Origin: Isoetes taiwanensis
Lineage: Eukaryota; Streptophyta; Lycopodiopsida; Isoetales; Isoetaceae
Direction: 5' to 3'
Length of the DNA stretch: 64,000 nucleotides
Assembly (NCBI GenBank): GCA_021234155.1
Contig: JAJEKV010000002.1
Location: forward strand, 43,327,203 to 43,391,202
Below, one piece after another: positions 24,346-36,775 of the stretch. Made by a program: the position numbers and the translations under genes. Under the pieces are notes generated by a model. That model worked only from the letters and a program-made list of their open reading frames with translations, did no database searches and was not told the DNA's origin. Positions within the stretch are counted from its first letter, which is position 1, and each line of letters begins with the position of its first letter.

Positions 24346-24749
24346 TGTTGCATTCTGTCTACGTCGGATGTGAAGAGGTTCGTGTTAATCAAGAGGGAGT
24401 ATGTGTTTGATTCTAGTTTTGTAGCATGTGGATTGCTGGAAGGTTCCTCGGCTTTGCTTTTTGATTGTTTGATGGTTGGACGATTTCTTCCGGAGTCTCT
24501 TTTCTCTGTGCTGGAGATTAAAGTAAAGCGGAAAACAATATCAGAGAGAAGTCGCCTTTGATTAATCAGAAGAATATCTTTATACAGCATTGTGGTTCTA
24601 AAATTAGAACTCTCCAGAATAGGAGGCAACCGACTTCAGACTTCCTACGGTTGCTCCACTAACTTCGGCAACCGTTCAATGACAAAACCTAACATTAGGG
24701 ACAATGAAAGACACAGATGATGACAGTTGTCAAACCTTGTATTCCAACA
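24346..24749 (-). repeat. 3' LTR of the younger Copia element
   Basis: On the minus strand it starts TGTTGGAATACAAGG and ends GAATGCAACA, so it has the TGTTG...CAACA ends usual for Copia; length 404 bp. It follows directly on the polypurine tract. A TATA box (TGTATAAAGAT on the minus strand, 24576-24586) marks the likely U3/R transition. Only one LTR is present, so no age can be computed from an LTR pair. Confidence 0.82.
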
Positions 24750-24763
24750 CTCCCCCTCAAGGT
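24750..24763 (-). promoter_or_regulatory. Copia polypurine tract (plus-strand primer)
   Basis: On the minus strand AACCTTGAGGGGGA ends at the LTR start. An almost identical tract, AACCTTGAGGGGG, lies about 160 bp upstream (plus-strand 24914-24927), so the tract region has been duplicated. Confidence 0.75.
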
Positions 24764-25008
24764 TGACACTGTCTTACTTCTCCTACCCAATACAAACTAC
24801 AAAAACAATTGCTGAACATGAAATTTGCGGAACATTTCTCCTACCCAAAACAAACTGTGAAACAAATTGTTGAATCACGAAATCTGCTGAACAAACCTGC
24901 TATTCAGTGCTGCTCCCCCTCAAGGTTGGCTCTGCCCTACTTCTACTGTTGCAAAACAGATTGCTGAACATGAAATCTGCCTTATTTTCACATTGATCCA
25001 GTCATACA

Positions 25009-28000
25009 TCAAAGTCTGGTCATTCCCATTTCTTCAAGGCATTGAACAAACCTTTTTCTAGGAAGTGGTTTAGTGAACACATCTGCTGTCATCATGTGAG
25101 TCCCCAGATGCTTGATCACGATTTCTCCTTCTTCCACTTTTTCTCGAGTAAAATGAAATTGTACCTCAATGTGTTTGGCTTTCGTGAAGTTGCATGGATT
25201 CTTAGCCAAACTAACAGCAGCTCGGTTGTCATTCAGGATCAATGTTGCCCCCTTTTGAGCAATGCCCAGGTCTGATAAGAGTCTTCTAAGCCAAATGGCT
25301 TCTTTTGTGGCTGCACATATGGCCATATATTCTGCTTCACAGGTGCTAACTGCAGTTGATCTTTGTTTCCTGCTACTCTAGCTAATGACTCCCCCTTGCA
25401 GCCTAAAATAGAAGCCAGTTCTAGACTTGCGTGCAGTGGCATCCCCGTCATAGTCAGCATCAACCATACCTTCAAGAGTCATCTCCGCATGGCGTGTAGC
25501 TCTGTAAGTAATCCCCATACAAGATGTGGATTGCAAATAGCGCAAAATTCTCTTAACAACCTGCCAATGTGAGGGAGCTGAATTTTCCATGAATTGACTG
25601 ATGGTAATGACGCTTTCAGCTATATCTGGCCTTGTGCACACCATAAAGTGCATCAAAGAACCTACCACACTTCTGTAGGACACGCCAAACATGTATGGCT
25701 GGGTTTCTGCTCCTGGGGAAGTAGCAACAAGACACAAATTTGAAGAAACAGAGGGAGTGCTTACCTCTCGTGCGTGAGTCATGGTGCATTTCTGCAAAAG
25801 AGAGTCAATGGCCTTTGCTTGATGTATGGTAACAGTTTTGCGCATGGGATCATGGACCACCTGTATCCCAAGGAAATACTTGAGGGGACCCAAGTCTGTC
25901 ATGTGGAACCGTGCTGCCAGAGAGGCTTTAGTTTGGTTCATCAGCATCGAAGAGTTAGATGCTAGAATCAAGTCATCGACATAAAGGACGACATAGACGA
26001 CAGATGAACCGAGATGCTTTGTATACACATTCCAATCTGCATGGCTGCATGTGAATTCCTGACTGGTGAAGAATGCATGTATGGTCTTATACCAAAGGCG
26101 CGGGGATTGCTTCAAGCCATATATGGCTTTCTTAAGTTTGCAAACATGTGCTTCAGATCCAGGAGAAACATACCCTTCTGGTTGCTTTAAGTAAACCTCC
26201 TCATCTAGTTTGTCGTGCAGGAAAGCGGATTTAACATCCATCTGTTGAATATCTAGGTTCATGGCAGCTGCCAAGGCCAGTACAGCCCGGATAGAGGAGA
26301 GTCGGGCCACAGGAGCATACGTCTCTTGAAAATCAACGCCGGCCTTTTGGGAGCAACCCCGAGCAACTAACCGAGCCTTGTACTTTGAAATACAATTATG
26401 CTCATCATATTTAAGCTTGAAAATCCACTTACTAGAAATGGCTGTGCGCCCTGCTGGAAGTTGGCAGATCTCCCAAGTATTGTTCTCCAAGAGCGAGGCG
26501 TACTCTTCATCCATAGCCTTCTTCCAGAGGTGCTGTTGTGGACTGCGCATGGCTTGTTGAAAGCTGGCAGGTTCTGCAATGGAGGCACTGCTGTGCAGAG
26601 CAATGTAAGCAGACCCCTTTGGTCGTTTGCTTTGTAAGTACTCCATCATCTTTGCAGTGGGCTTGATAGCCGTCTCAGATGTGGCACTTCCTGATTTTCT
26701 GCGCTACTGTCATCTTCACCAGACTCTGGTTCAGAGGGTATCTCAAATTCTTCACATGGCACATTGTCTTGACCTTGGTCTAGGTCTGATTCAGATTCAC
26801 TGGCAGTGTCCAGAGAATCACCGTCATCGGGCACAGATAACATTGGATCACCTGCGGGTGATTTCCCGTCTCGTTTTCCCAGGGTATAGTCTTCTTCATC
26901 AAAGATGACACTCCTGCGTGTTATAATTTTGCCTGTGGCTGGAACAAACAATCTATAACCCTTCATGGTTTCACTGTACCCGACAAACATACATGCAACA
27001 GCCTTGGGAGAGAATTTACCTGCACGTCTTTCAGCCTTTGACAAATGTGCATAGGCCTTGCAACCAAAGATCTTAAATCCTTCCACGTTTGGCCTTTGAC
27101 CCGTCCATGCTTCTTCTGGTACGCAACCATCCAGAGCCTTGGTTGGTACCCTATTTATGATATACACTGCTGTGTGAGCAGCTTCTGCCCAAAACCGAAA
27201 GTCTATGCCTTTTGATAGGATCAGCGCCCTTGCACACTCAAGAACAGTTCGGTTCTTACGCTCTACAACCCCGTTTTGTTGATGTTCATGTGCAATGGAG
27301 GTCTCATGCCTGATTCCACAATCTTGCAAATATTTTATGAACACGTTGCTAAGGAACTCACCCCCTTGGTCTGTTCGAATAGCTTTGACTTTCTGGCCTT
27401 TGAAGTTTTCAGCTGCATTCTTCCACTGTTTAAAGTACTCAAAAGCCTCTGATTTGTGTGCAAGGAAAAAGATCCAATTCTTTCTGGTACAATCGTCAAT
27501 TACCAACAAGAAGTATTTGGAACCTCCCAAAGAGGTTACTCTTGCTGCATCCCAAATATCCATGTGTGCCATATCTAGAGGTGATGTAGCACGTGTGCTC
27601 GGTTGCTTTTTATAAGCCTTTCTGCTCAGCTTCCCTAGGGCACATCCTTCACACAATCCCGTGGGCGACTTTAATTTGGGAAGTCCAAAAACATAGTTCT
27701 GCTCCCTCATTCTTTTCAGAAACTGAAAGTTGGCGTGTCCCAACCGCTCGTGCCAAACTTGATTTATATCGGTTGTAGTGGCACTTAGAGCAGTGCACTG
27801 CCCCCTGCACCAACTCAGTTTATACAATGCTCCCTCTCGTTCACCTTGTGCCACAATATTTTGATGACTGTCTTTGACAATGCACTTGCCATTTCCAAAA
27901 GTTGCAATCAGTCTGGCATCATCCAATTTGGAGACTGAAATGAGATTTGGCTCGAGATCAGGGACATACAAGGCCTGCTCCAATATTATTGTGCCTGTAG

Positions 28001-28490
28001 GTAACTTTAGGCTGACAGTACCCTCTCCAGAGATAGTAAGAAGCCCCTTTCCTATTTTCACCTTGCGATTCCCTGGAATGGACTCAAAGCTCTCAAACAG
28101 TTCTCGCTGGCCTGTCATGTGGTGACTGGCTCCTGAGTCAAGGTACCATATTCTGTGAGTGAGTTTTGCAACAAAACTTGTGGCAGAAACCTGTCTGTTA
28201 GTCCAGGGATCATCATCTATAAACATTTGATAGAAAATTGAAAGGAGCCTGTATATGAACTCAAGTATCTTACCAACCCATTTGAGAGACAGTCTGGAGG
28301 CCCTTCTATATTCCATTTGTGTTCCAAAGAAGGCTCTACTTACAGAAACCATTGAGTCACTGGAAGAACTATGTTCAGATTCACTTCTTTCCTTAGTTTT
28401 GGCTGCTTTGTGCCCCTGAGCATATGGAGCATCCTTTTTGTGCAATTGTGTTTCTGTGATGACTATTTTGTAATCGAATTCATTAGCTTA
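25009..28490 (-). pseudogene. Copia gag-pol polyprotein with one frameshift and one nonsense codon
   Basis: Minus strand, 5' to 3': the end of gag with a worn zinc knuckle (about 28440). Protease YLDSGASHHM (28145-28116). VWHERLGHANF pre-integrase. Integrase with HMDIWDA, RTDQGGEF and NGVVERKNRTVLECAR, giving the D,D,E triad. The frame closes at 26646. RT continues in another frame from about 26690, with SAFLHDKLDEEVYLKQPEGY and LYVDDLILAS (YVDD at 25972-25983). RNase H has DADYDGDATARKSRTG, then CEAEYMAICAATKEAIWLR, ending in ADVFTKPLPR at 25009. Lesions are a one-base slip near 26690-26650 and a TAG at 25378-25380 where the family has tryptophan (TGG). Confidence 0.9.
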
Positions 28491-29489
28491 CATACGGCCA
28501 CGGCCCTTGCATTGGGGCGTGCTCGCTGATCTGTGAATGTTTGGTAGGGAAATAAAGTGTTCATGTCGACACCTTAGTTGGTATTCCTTTTTATGTGTTT
28601 CTTATTACATGGCGTATGGGAAGCGTCCTGCTATACGGGGGTGTGAGGTGTAAAATCCCTTGCCCTTGATTTGGCATATTCACACCTTTATGCTAGGATC
28701 CAATGGTCCTTAAAAAATATTAACACTTGAGCAAGGTCATGTGCTTATATGGCCTTTGGATTGATAGCATGGTTTTGTTATTATGTTTCTCATCAGCAGC
28801 TTCAGTGACGCAAAACATGATGGTTGGAGCACTAAAAACAAAAGCAAATGGGAGGCCCATTATCTTAATCCTTCAAAATCTTGCGATTGTGCATGACGAA
28901 AATTCATCCATTCGAGTATACATCATGGAGAACATAGTTGAACACACATAAAGTTTTCTTTTAAGGATGAGAACCCCATTAAACATAGTCACAAATGCAC
29001 ATGTTGCTATATGGTATAACAACATCTCCACGTCCAAATTAGATCATGAATGGATAACTAAACAGCAATTAGTATCTACACTAGAACCAACTAAGGTGGT
29101 GGTCCGCTTTCTTGTGCAATATTCTTCTCTACCTCCACACAACTCATGTGTTTAGGAAACTTCACTCTCAACGACCTCAACAAGCTGAAAGTGTAGAGAA
29201 TTTGTCTCTGAAAAGTAAGGAAGAGTCTCCATCTACTCTTCCACACATACTATCATATCCATCCTTTATCTATGAATAGCTAATTTCATCAAGGGAGATA
29301 ACACGCATTGTAGTATTTCTTTATCACCAATCCTTCAACGAGATAGAAGTTTGAAATATCTCTCTAAACACGTACCATATTTATTGAATGTCCAAACAAT
29401 AGATGTTCTAAAGTTTATTCTGCTCTCGCACACACAAGGTAAGATGTACTCACATCATTTCTGAAATTATGAATCACCATGTTCACCCT
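28491..29489. other. Unassigned stretch beyond the truncated Copia element
   Basis: No recognisable protein, LTR or repeat. It should contain the Copia 5' part if the element were complete and does not, which fixes the truncation at about 28490. Confidence 0.45.
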
Positions 29490-30890
29490 CAACGATCTAT
29501 GCAAAATCTGCCATAACAATGTGCAAATATTTGGTGCAACAATTTTTCCAAGCCCATTTCCATATAGTGACCAATTCCTCTATATTCACATTAACATCCC
29601 ATTTCATCGACAAATGAAGAACTTCGTCTCGGGCAAGTAATTTGTAGCACATAGAGACAAACTGGCCTTCTGTAAGACATTGATCCACTGACCAAAACTC
29701 TCTCACGAGAGGATGTGCAAACCCTCTCTTATCATGTTCCTTCAATGAGAAGGAATCCCTTACACATGCTAAGGGACTAATCGTCCTGATTGGTACCAGC
29801 TTCCGACAAACTCGACATCGGCTTGCTTCAACCTCCTTTGTACACTTACATCTACACTATAAGGTTTAAGCATTCCATCTACATTCATAGAAGACCACTA
29901 CACGAGCATAAAGTCTAAACCATATACATCCTCTCTTAGATGAAAACGAAATTTAATCACAAACCATGCTTTACGTAATCCCTTCAAAAATGAAGATGCT
30001 CCACCATAAGGCTTTAGCTCATAAAATAAAACCCATGGTAATTCTGCTTTGATAGATGTCGTACTATTAGATACACATAAGAGTAATGATTGAGCAGGAA
30101 GTTTTAGAACCTGCCTTACAATGAAGGTCAATGTTTACCATTCCCAAGCCTCCATTCCAAATACAGTCTCTCACTTCTTCCCTGAGGGAGGAAGAGTCAT
30201 AAGCCATTAGTTACTTAGCTTGGGCTACAGCAATGACTCTACGAACATGTGAATAAATGCCTTGGAAAATGTGCAGCCTATATGATGCTCCCAAATTGAC
30301 CACAGTAACCAACCAGATCCGAGATGAAATGCTTTCCCTTTATATGGGGCCCATGCATCTGGGTAGGATGCTAGAAGAATAGATTGGCAATCCAGTGTAC
30401 TATTTAATTCTACTTAAAGCCAGGATCATGCTAGTTGGACTTTTGGACAAGAAAAGAGGCAATGCTCAAGTGTTTCAACATCTGAAAGGAAAAGTGGGCA
30501 TATATCAGAGTCGCGAGGATCATATTTATGCCACAAGGCCTTTACATACAAACACGTATGTAGGACTTGCACCCAAAGCACAAAAACTTTAGGATGGAGC
30601 AACTTATCCCAAAGCCAGTGCCATGTGCGAGCCCACATGGGTTCTGGGATCTGTAATTGCCATCCATTTGGCAATGGAAGGGAACATGGAGCTAATAGCT
30701 GATGGTATATAGAGCGGACAAAGTACTTGTCTTTATGAATATCCTCGTGATAATTCCATGGCACCCTTTCCGTGACACCGACTTCTACTATGAGAGGGAA
30801 GTTCTCTGCCACATCCCAATATGAGAGTAAGAGCCGGCCATGACAAAAGGCGGCCACCTTCATATCATGCTTCAATAGAGATATCTGCTA
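29490..30890 (-). mobile_element. L1-type LINE ORF2 C-terminal remnants (zf-RVT region)
   Basis: The minus strand at 30875-30426 encodes a reverse-transcriptase zinc-binding region: HPKVFVLWVQVLHTCLYVK followed by C-PLF and DVETLEHCLFSCP, where plant L1 elements have C..C...ET..H.LF.C. A second similar piece at 29745-29497 has TIWKWAWKNCCTKYLH, the block that normally precedes this region. Its order after the first copy suggests two overlapping fragments. Both are frame-broken and no poly(A) tail was found. Confidence 0.6.
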
Positions 30891-31318
30891 GGGCCCATTG
30901 TCTCTGCATAAGGGGATGAACAGATGTAGTGAGTGGAGGTGCTAAGGGGTCTGATGGCAATGGTAGCTGTTGCACTCAGAAGTGTGTACCTCAGTACAAC
31001 ACCTAGTCCTAGACTATCGGACAGTTTCTTGAATGAATTCTTCTCTCCTGTATTTAAGCTGAAGTGTATGCAAAGTGGTATCCCAACACAAACGAGTTAG
31101 CCCTCCCTCGTAACAATTCTACCATCAACAACCAACAACAAGCTTATAGAATTTTTTCTTCAATTTGCATCACACATTTATTTTTTTTCAAACAAATCTA
31201 TTACACAACTATAACCTCAATCGATCTCCACAAATTCTTTATTGCTCATAAAGGATTGCCCAAACAAAATATCTATTCATGTTCCAAATTGACAAATGTT
31301 TTCACTTCCTAATCGTCT
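30891..31318. other. Left flank of the giant transposon
   Basis: AT-rich sequence without a gene. Its last four bases, GTCT (31315-31318), recur directly after the right end of the giant element at 55167-55170. On the far side the sequence continues at 55171 (CAACATCTC). Confidence 0.5.
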
Positions 31319-31343
31319 AAGTCGTATTTAATTAAAGTGGGAC
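31319..31343 (+). repeat. Left terminal inverted repeat of the giant element
   Basis: Perfect 25-base inverted match to 55142-55166. A chance 25-base inverted match at this distance is not credible. Similarity stops right after GTGGGAC, so these are the termini and not a long inverted duplication. Confidence 0.85.
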
Positions 31344-31524
31344 AAATCTTGAATTTTGGGACTCGGACTGAAAATGGGACTCACACATCATAAAAGAAAT
31401 TTCTGAATTGATTGCTTGAATAGAATTACACATGACACACATAGAATTGGGTTACTTGTTTTCCTCATAAATTTTACAAACCACTAGTTGAGATAGTTTT
31501 CAAACTTCTCAATATTATGTGCCC

Positions 31525-34490
31525 TCATACAATGATATAGCATGGAGGTTGCTCATGGCCTTGTCCATCTCCCTTCTTGGGATCTTGTGTGTGTTGTCCT
31601 TTGCAACGTGAGAACTTGGATATGACCATACCACACACTCCACCAATTCCCTCCTTTGAGGGGGGGCATAATTGCCCTCCACTTCTTCTCCCGCCCGATG
31701 CGGTGTATTGCTCCTTCAAGTTGCCCTTCTTGTGTCTCCCAATGGGCTCCCAATATTGAATTTGGAATCCGGGACTTAACTCCTCTCCATCGGGCATAGT
31801 GGTGGTTACATCGAGAGAGTGCCACCCCTAACCATATTGACAAATCGTCATCATCAGGCCTTACTAGCACAAAGTATCCTTCCTTGATGTCCTCAAAGGG
31901 ATCCCACTCAGGAAGATCAAACCACTTCGGCTTTGAGGCCTTACTTCCCACAAACCACTTGGAACCCTTGTTGGGACCCAAGTGAGCATTCTTAGACGTG
32001 CTTGCACCTTGAGAACCCTCCCATCTTGACTGGCAAGAACCGTCTCTTAGCTCCCTCCCACATGGTCGCTTGGGTTTCCAAGCATGTCACAACTTTCTCC
32101 CAAGTACTTGATTAGGGAGTCCATTTGATTTTTCTTAAGAGTGGAGGTGTGCTTTCCATTTCGAACATCATCCCAGTGTGTTATGTAATCCTTGATGCCC
32201 TTCACCAGTTGGCTAGAGTCTTTGACTGTCTTGAAGGGAGGTAGTGGTTTTGGTTGCCCTTTAGGAATGAGAACTTCACCAGCAGCACCCCTTTGCCACA
32301 ACTCGATACCTTGTACAGGCATCCACAACTTGTCACTGGTCTCCACTTATATTGCATGATTGGTATTCCATCCCTAACCCAAAACTTGAACTGAAGTGGC
32401 TTTGTGTGTCTGTCAACCGGGTCCTTACCATCTAGCAAGTATCCTTCTACAAATGATTTCCAATCGCAACCTCATCCATCAAGAAAGCCATTGGGTTGGG
32501 GTCAATGCAGCTCTCAAACACATCCATTAGTTCAGGGAGAGTGGTCACGTTTTCTCTCTTGAGCTTGGTGGAGAAAGTTCCAAAGAATCCATCTATATCA
32601 TCATGCGTATGCCCAACCATCATGAATCCCACTTTCACAACTTTGAATACTCCCACTGCTGTCAAGTATGACATTGCCCCAAACATCCATCTATTCTTGT
32701 TTTCTTTCCAACAGTTGTCCAACCCAACACATAGCTCCTCGAGTGCATTGATTTCTCAAGTAAGGGGAAATCATCCCAAGTCCTCCTTGATTCACTAGAC
32801 ACCTTGGATGTGAGCTTTTTTATCCGCCTTTGGTAACAAAGCGGTTGATCATCCATCAAAGCCTCAAAAATGGGTGCTTTGAAGGGGAATACCTCCTCCC
32901 TTCTATCGATCCTTTCTCTAGTGTTCTCGAGGCACTTGAAAATAGAGCTCACATGGAAGTTTGGATCATCTCTCCATAGATCAAGCACAAAATGACCATA
33001 TGTTCCAGTTCCATGACCATGTGTTAATACACCCGCCGGACTTACTTTCATCCGAAAAGCGTTTTGACAACGCTTGGGTAAAGGATCTAGCTTTGGCAAG
33101 AAAGTCTTATGTTGGTCCATCTTATCATGAATTATACACAAAAATTTGTCCTATTTTGCATCTCGGAAAATGTTCTCCACTTTGCCAATACAACCTGCTC
33201 TACATGATATTTGGTCCCTTTGGTGATCGCAAATTGCTCCCTAATTGCCATTCTTTCTTTCTCTATTGCGGTTGATGCAAGTGTATCCTTGAGTTGAATG
33301 CAAGTGTTGCACTTTGAGAATGGCATGTGTTGTAGGACACTCACGCGTCCAGAAGTGAGTGCTCCATAAACCTTGAAATGTGATTGAGAAAGAGGCCTAC
33401 CTCCAGTGGTTTCTAGGATGGAGTTGACCTCCTTAAGGCACTCCTTACGGATATAGTGTTGTGGCAACACTCTTTTGCACCACTCGCGCACACCGTGCTT
33501 TCGTTCACCTTCGACTTGTGAGGCATAGATTGAGACATGTATCTCACAAAGCTCTCAAGACTGCAATGGCCTTTAGAGTATTTGCTCTAGTTTTCAAAGT
33601 GAGTGCATTACCATGTTGGAACAAAGTGTGCCATTTTCTAACCTGCTCTCGATTATACGTAAAATGAAGACTTGCTCACCCCAAGAATCCATCTCAATGC
33701 TCTCATACATACCTTCATGCCCCTCAATTGATATAGTAGCCGAATCCCTGTGTTTTCATCATAGCTGGAATTCCTACACGAGGAGTAAATGAAATTAATC
33801 CTATCTTTTTTGAAGTTTGTCAATGTATTGGGACCTTATCTCGCCGCGAGGTCATCCACATTGTAATCTTTGACCGTGCGATCTAGGTTGCAACACTCTT
33901 GTCCCCTAATTGCCTCGGGTTTTCTTTGGTTGGTGCCATACTTTCCATCCTTTCTAAATATTTGTCACTTCTAGGCCTCTTGGGCACCTTTTGGTCGCCT
34001 TTTATGAAAGACATAGCGTCTCTTCCTTGTGATCAAAGGATGCTCATCGACCACCAAATCTTCCACATGGCCTTGGGTGGGCCTTGGGGTGTGTAGTTCA
34101 ATAGGGCAATCTAGAGTATCACCATTCTTGTGTGTAATATATCTAATTGGCCATCTCAATCTGAGCTTGGGACTCCGGCAGCCCAGCACACAATGCAATC
34201 ACTAGAGCTTCCACAGGACATGATTGTATCAACTTCGATAAGAAGCTTCACAATGCCAACTCCAAGATGTTCATCTCCCGACCTCTCATCATTCACACTA
34301 TCAAATGGATCAACTGCTAGGTTATTATACCCTCTGCAAATACCGGGTGCAGTTGCAAGGGTGCAACAAAAGGCAACCATCTTCCTCTATTGGAGCCTAG
34401 GGCAATGGCCTCCTTTGGACTTCCACGGCTCCATTTTACTCATCTCACATGTTCCCCTGAATGAAAAAGCTCACATTAAAACCATATAGC
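31525..34490 (-). pseudogene. DUF7869-like protein (possible RNase-H-fold transposase), frameshifted
   Basis: Minus-strand pieces read 5' to 3': a short N-terminal region (34380-33971); a basic Cys-containing segment with SKCNTCIQLKDTL (about 33315); HGHGTGTYGHFVLDLW (about 33000); then DNCWKENKNRW (about 32720) and MVGHTHDDIDGFFGTFS (32620-32572). The spaced pair DNC.ENKN and GHTH.DID is the hallmark of DUF7869 proteins, which are expanded in many plants, protists and animals. The acidic residues suggest a metal-binding nuclease core, but that is inference. The C-terminal part (31981-31553) has YFVLVRPDDDDLSIWLG, a BAH/chromo-like reader segment often seen at the end of this family. At least four frameshifts break it. 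Confidence 0.7.
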
Positions 34491-35675
34491 CCCAAACACC
34501 ACAAATATGACCATATGAACCATATAAAACCATACAAACATATTAAATATAATCATATTAAATCATACAACCATATGTAAACATTGTAAACATATATAAC
34601 CATTGAAACTATTCAACCATTGAAACCTTATTAAATACATAAGATAACATATATAAACATATAACCTACCCTTTCATATCTTGTCATGTCCACGTGGCGC
34701 CTCTTGATTTGAAACCGTGGGCCATGTCAACAATCCGCGACTTGCCACGTCATGGAGGGCATGGCCCTGCGTGACAATGGTTTTATTATTGCACTTTTCA
34801 CGAGGTTCGAGGGTGCGGCCCGAGAATTAAGCGCACCCTCTTCCTCTCCCCAGACCATTCTTCCTCCCCGTTTTCTCTCGATCACTCATCCTCCCTGTTT
34901 CCTTAGGGCGCTTTTACCGTCGGTGATCGATCGAACCGAGCGATTCCAAGGCCATCTTATGACAGCAGCTTGGTCGACGGATCAGGACGCTTCCAGCGCC
35001 GAAGTTCTCGCGCAGATTCATTGTTCGAGCGGGCGTTACCGCCTGAGAAGAAAGTGAGGCCCTTTTTAGTGCTGCTTTTTAGTTTTCTGTAAGTCCTTTA
35101 GTGCATTTTTACTTATATTCTGTTGTTAGAGGCTCTTATTGATCCCTGATACAATTTACAGCCCGAGAAATCCTTATTCACGCTTTGCCAACGACTATAC
35201 CCACATGGAAGCGAACTCGGAAGCCTCCTCCTCATCCAGCAAATCTTCCAGGTATGTTTTTGTAATATCATACCCTTTTTTAATCTCATTTCTCTGTACT
35301 GTTCTCCACTGTTCTCTGTACTCTTCTCCACTGTTCTCTGTTTTCTCATTGATCTCTGTTTTCTGTTTTTGTTATCTTTTTCTTGCTTGTGGTTGAATTG
35401 AATACATTGTACAGGCACAAGTGAGAATAGTGGTTAGAGTAGTAGCAAGCAACCGAGATAGAAATCATCAGAGACTGGTGTTATGAACTAAGATATTGCG
35501 TGAGCATTAATGTGAACATAACTAGGAATGTCTTTCTCCCAAAGAAGAACTAAGAATAGGAATTTGCTTCACGTAATCTCCATTTCTAACTCACAAAGAA
35601 ATAACCCAGAGACATGCAGGAAGGGAGTGGCGAAGTTGGGAATATTGCCGCCAGCGGTCAGAAGTACAAGGCCGC
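34491..35675. other. AT-rich spacer then leader-like region in the giant element
   Basis: 34500-34670 is very AT-rich with repeated ACCATA and AACATAT words. CCACGTGGCG (34689-34698, a G-box core CACGTG) and CCACGTCATGG (34744-34754) follow. A small frame at 34752-35057 has no recognisable domain. 35285-35370 repeats TCTCTGT and CTGTTCTC words. No gene can be supported. Confidence 0.4.
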
Positions 35676-36775
35676 TTTCTCGACTGCGCCGTTCGAGAAC
35701 TTCCGACAGCGAGGCGAGAAGAGGGAGTGTACACTCGACCGCTGGTAGGTTGAGGGATTTCGACTGCATGATTCGGGATTGCACCCGGCCACCAATGTCT
35801 TCACATTCTTTAGAACCTGCCGGTAGCCTTCTCGACTGCGTGAGTCGAGAATGATACCATGCCAATGGCTCTTGTAATGCGATCGTTGGTGCCTCCCACC
35901 CGGTCGAGCCACTCTCCCTTCAACCATGCTCATCTAATATTGCGAAGAGGATCGGCTCCGCCCGGGTGGGAGGCCTCGGGCTGACTTCAACCACAGTTCG
36001 AAATACGCTTCACCTCGTGAGTCGAGAAAACGCAGTTCTTAGTGTACTTAGAGCTGGCCTCCGGGGGCGATCTTTTAACCACTCTCCTTCTATCTTCCCG
36101 GACATTGCGAAGGGAAGTGGTTTCCTTTGTCTGGCAGCCAACTCTAGCAACCCAATTCTCTTTGTGTGGTGTGGCCTCTACCCAATCAAAGACCGTCTCC
36201 TTCAACCATCTTCGCCGACATGTGCGAGAAGGGGATGGGCTCGATTGGGTGGAGGGCACCTCGGCGACTAACTGAGAGGTCTTGGCCGCTTTCGACTCGT
36301 GAGTCGAGAAAAACGGCCACCGCACTTAGCTGGCCGCTGCAGACAGCCTTAACAACCTCCTTCTATCTTCCTGTTGGACATTATGAAGGGAAGTTGTTTT
36401 GTCTGCGCGGGAAACTCAAAGAACCCGCGAGGGGAAACCACATTGCAGTTTGTCAGATGCATTCTCGGCCAAGGAAGCTCAGAATGCCTTACCCAACCGG
36501 CACTCCATGTGTACCATCAGGAGTTCGATGGTTAAGGCATTCTCGACTTGCGAAGTCGAGAATATAGACACTTTCGGCCAAACCAACTCTCGCGGCAAAC
36601 CATAGAGCTGCCGCCCCCATTCTCGCCAAGGAAGCTCCGGGAATGCCTTAACCAACAGGCACTTTCAGGTGGTACTAACCCGGAGTTTCGATGGTAAAGG
36701 CATTCTCGACTTGGCGAATCGAGAATGTAGACAAACTAATAATGATTGCATTCTCGACTCGCCAAATTCCGAGAA
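35676..36775. repeat. Cluster of palindromes around CGACTCGCGAGTCG (left arm, first block)
   Basis: Perfect or slightly imperfect palindromes occur at about 35676-35700, 35829-35851, 36016-36030, 36290-36312, 36539-36563, 36702-36726 and 36749-36775. The consensus is CTCGACTCGCGAGTCGAG flanked by TT and AA. Each could fold into a hairpin with a stem of about 11 bp. They recur at 39293-39676, 52922-53000 and 53992-54272, always within the giant element's own DNA and never in the nested elements. Confidence 0.85.

Larger units (their letters stand above)
24346..28490 (-). mobile_element. Younger Ty1/Copia element, 5'-truncated, with 3' LTR
   Basis: On the minus strand the element runs from a cut point near 28490 through protease, integrase, RT and RNase H to a polypurine tract and one LTR (24749-24346). 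No 5' LTR or gag start is found above 28490, where unrelated sequence begins. Coding is nearly intact, with one frameshift and one nonsense codon, so this copy is far younger than the first Copia element. It lies tail-first toward the golgin promoter, about 850 bp away. Confidence 0.88.

Noticed and set aside
24282-24629. Minus-strand frame of 115 codons near the golgin gene
   Set aside because: It coincides with the Copia LTR and its flank. Codons follow the LTR promoter and R region, not a gene.
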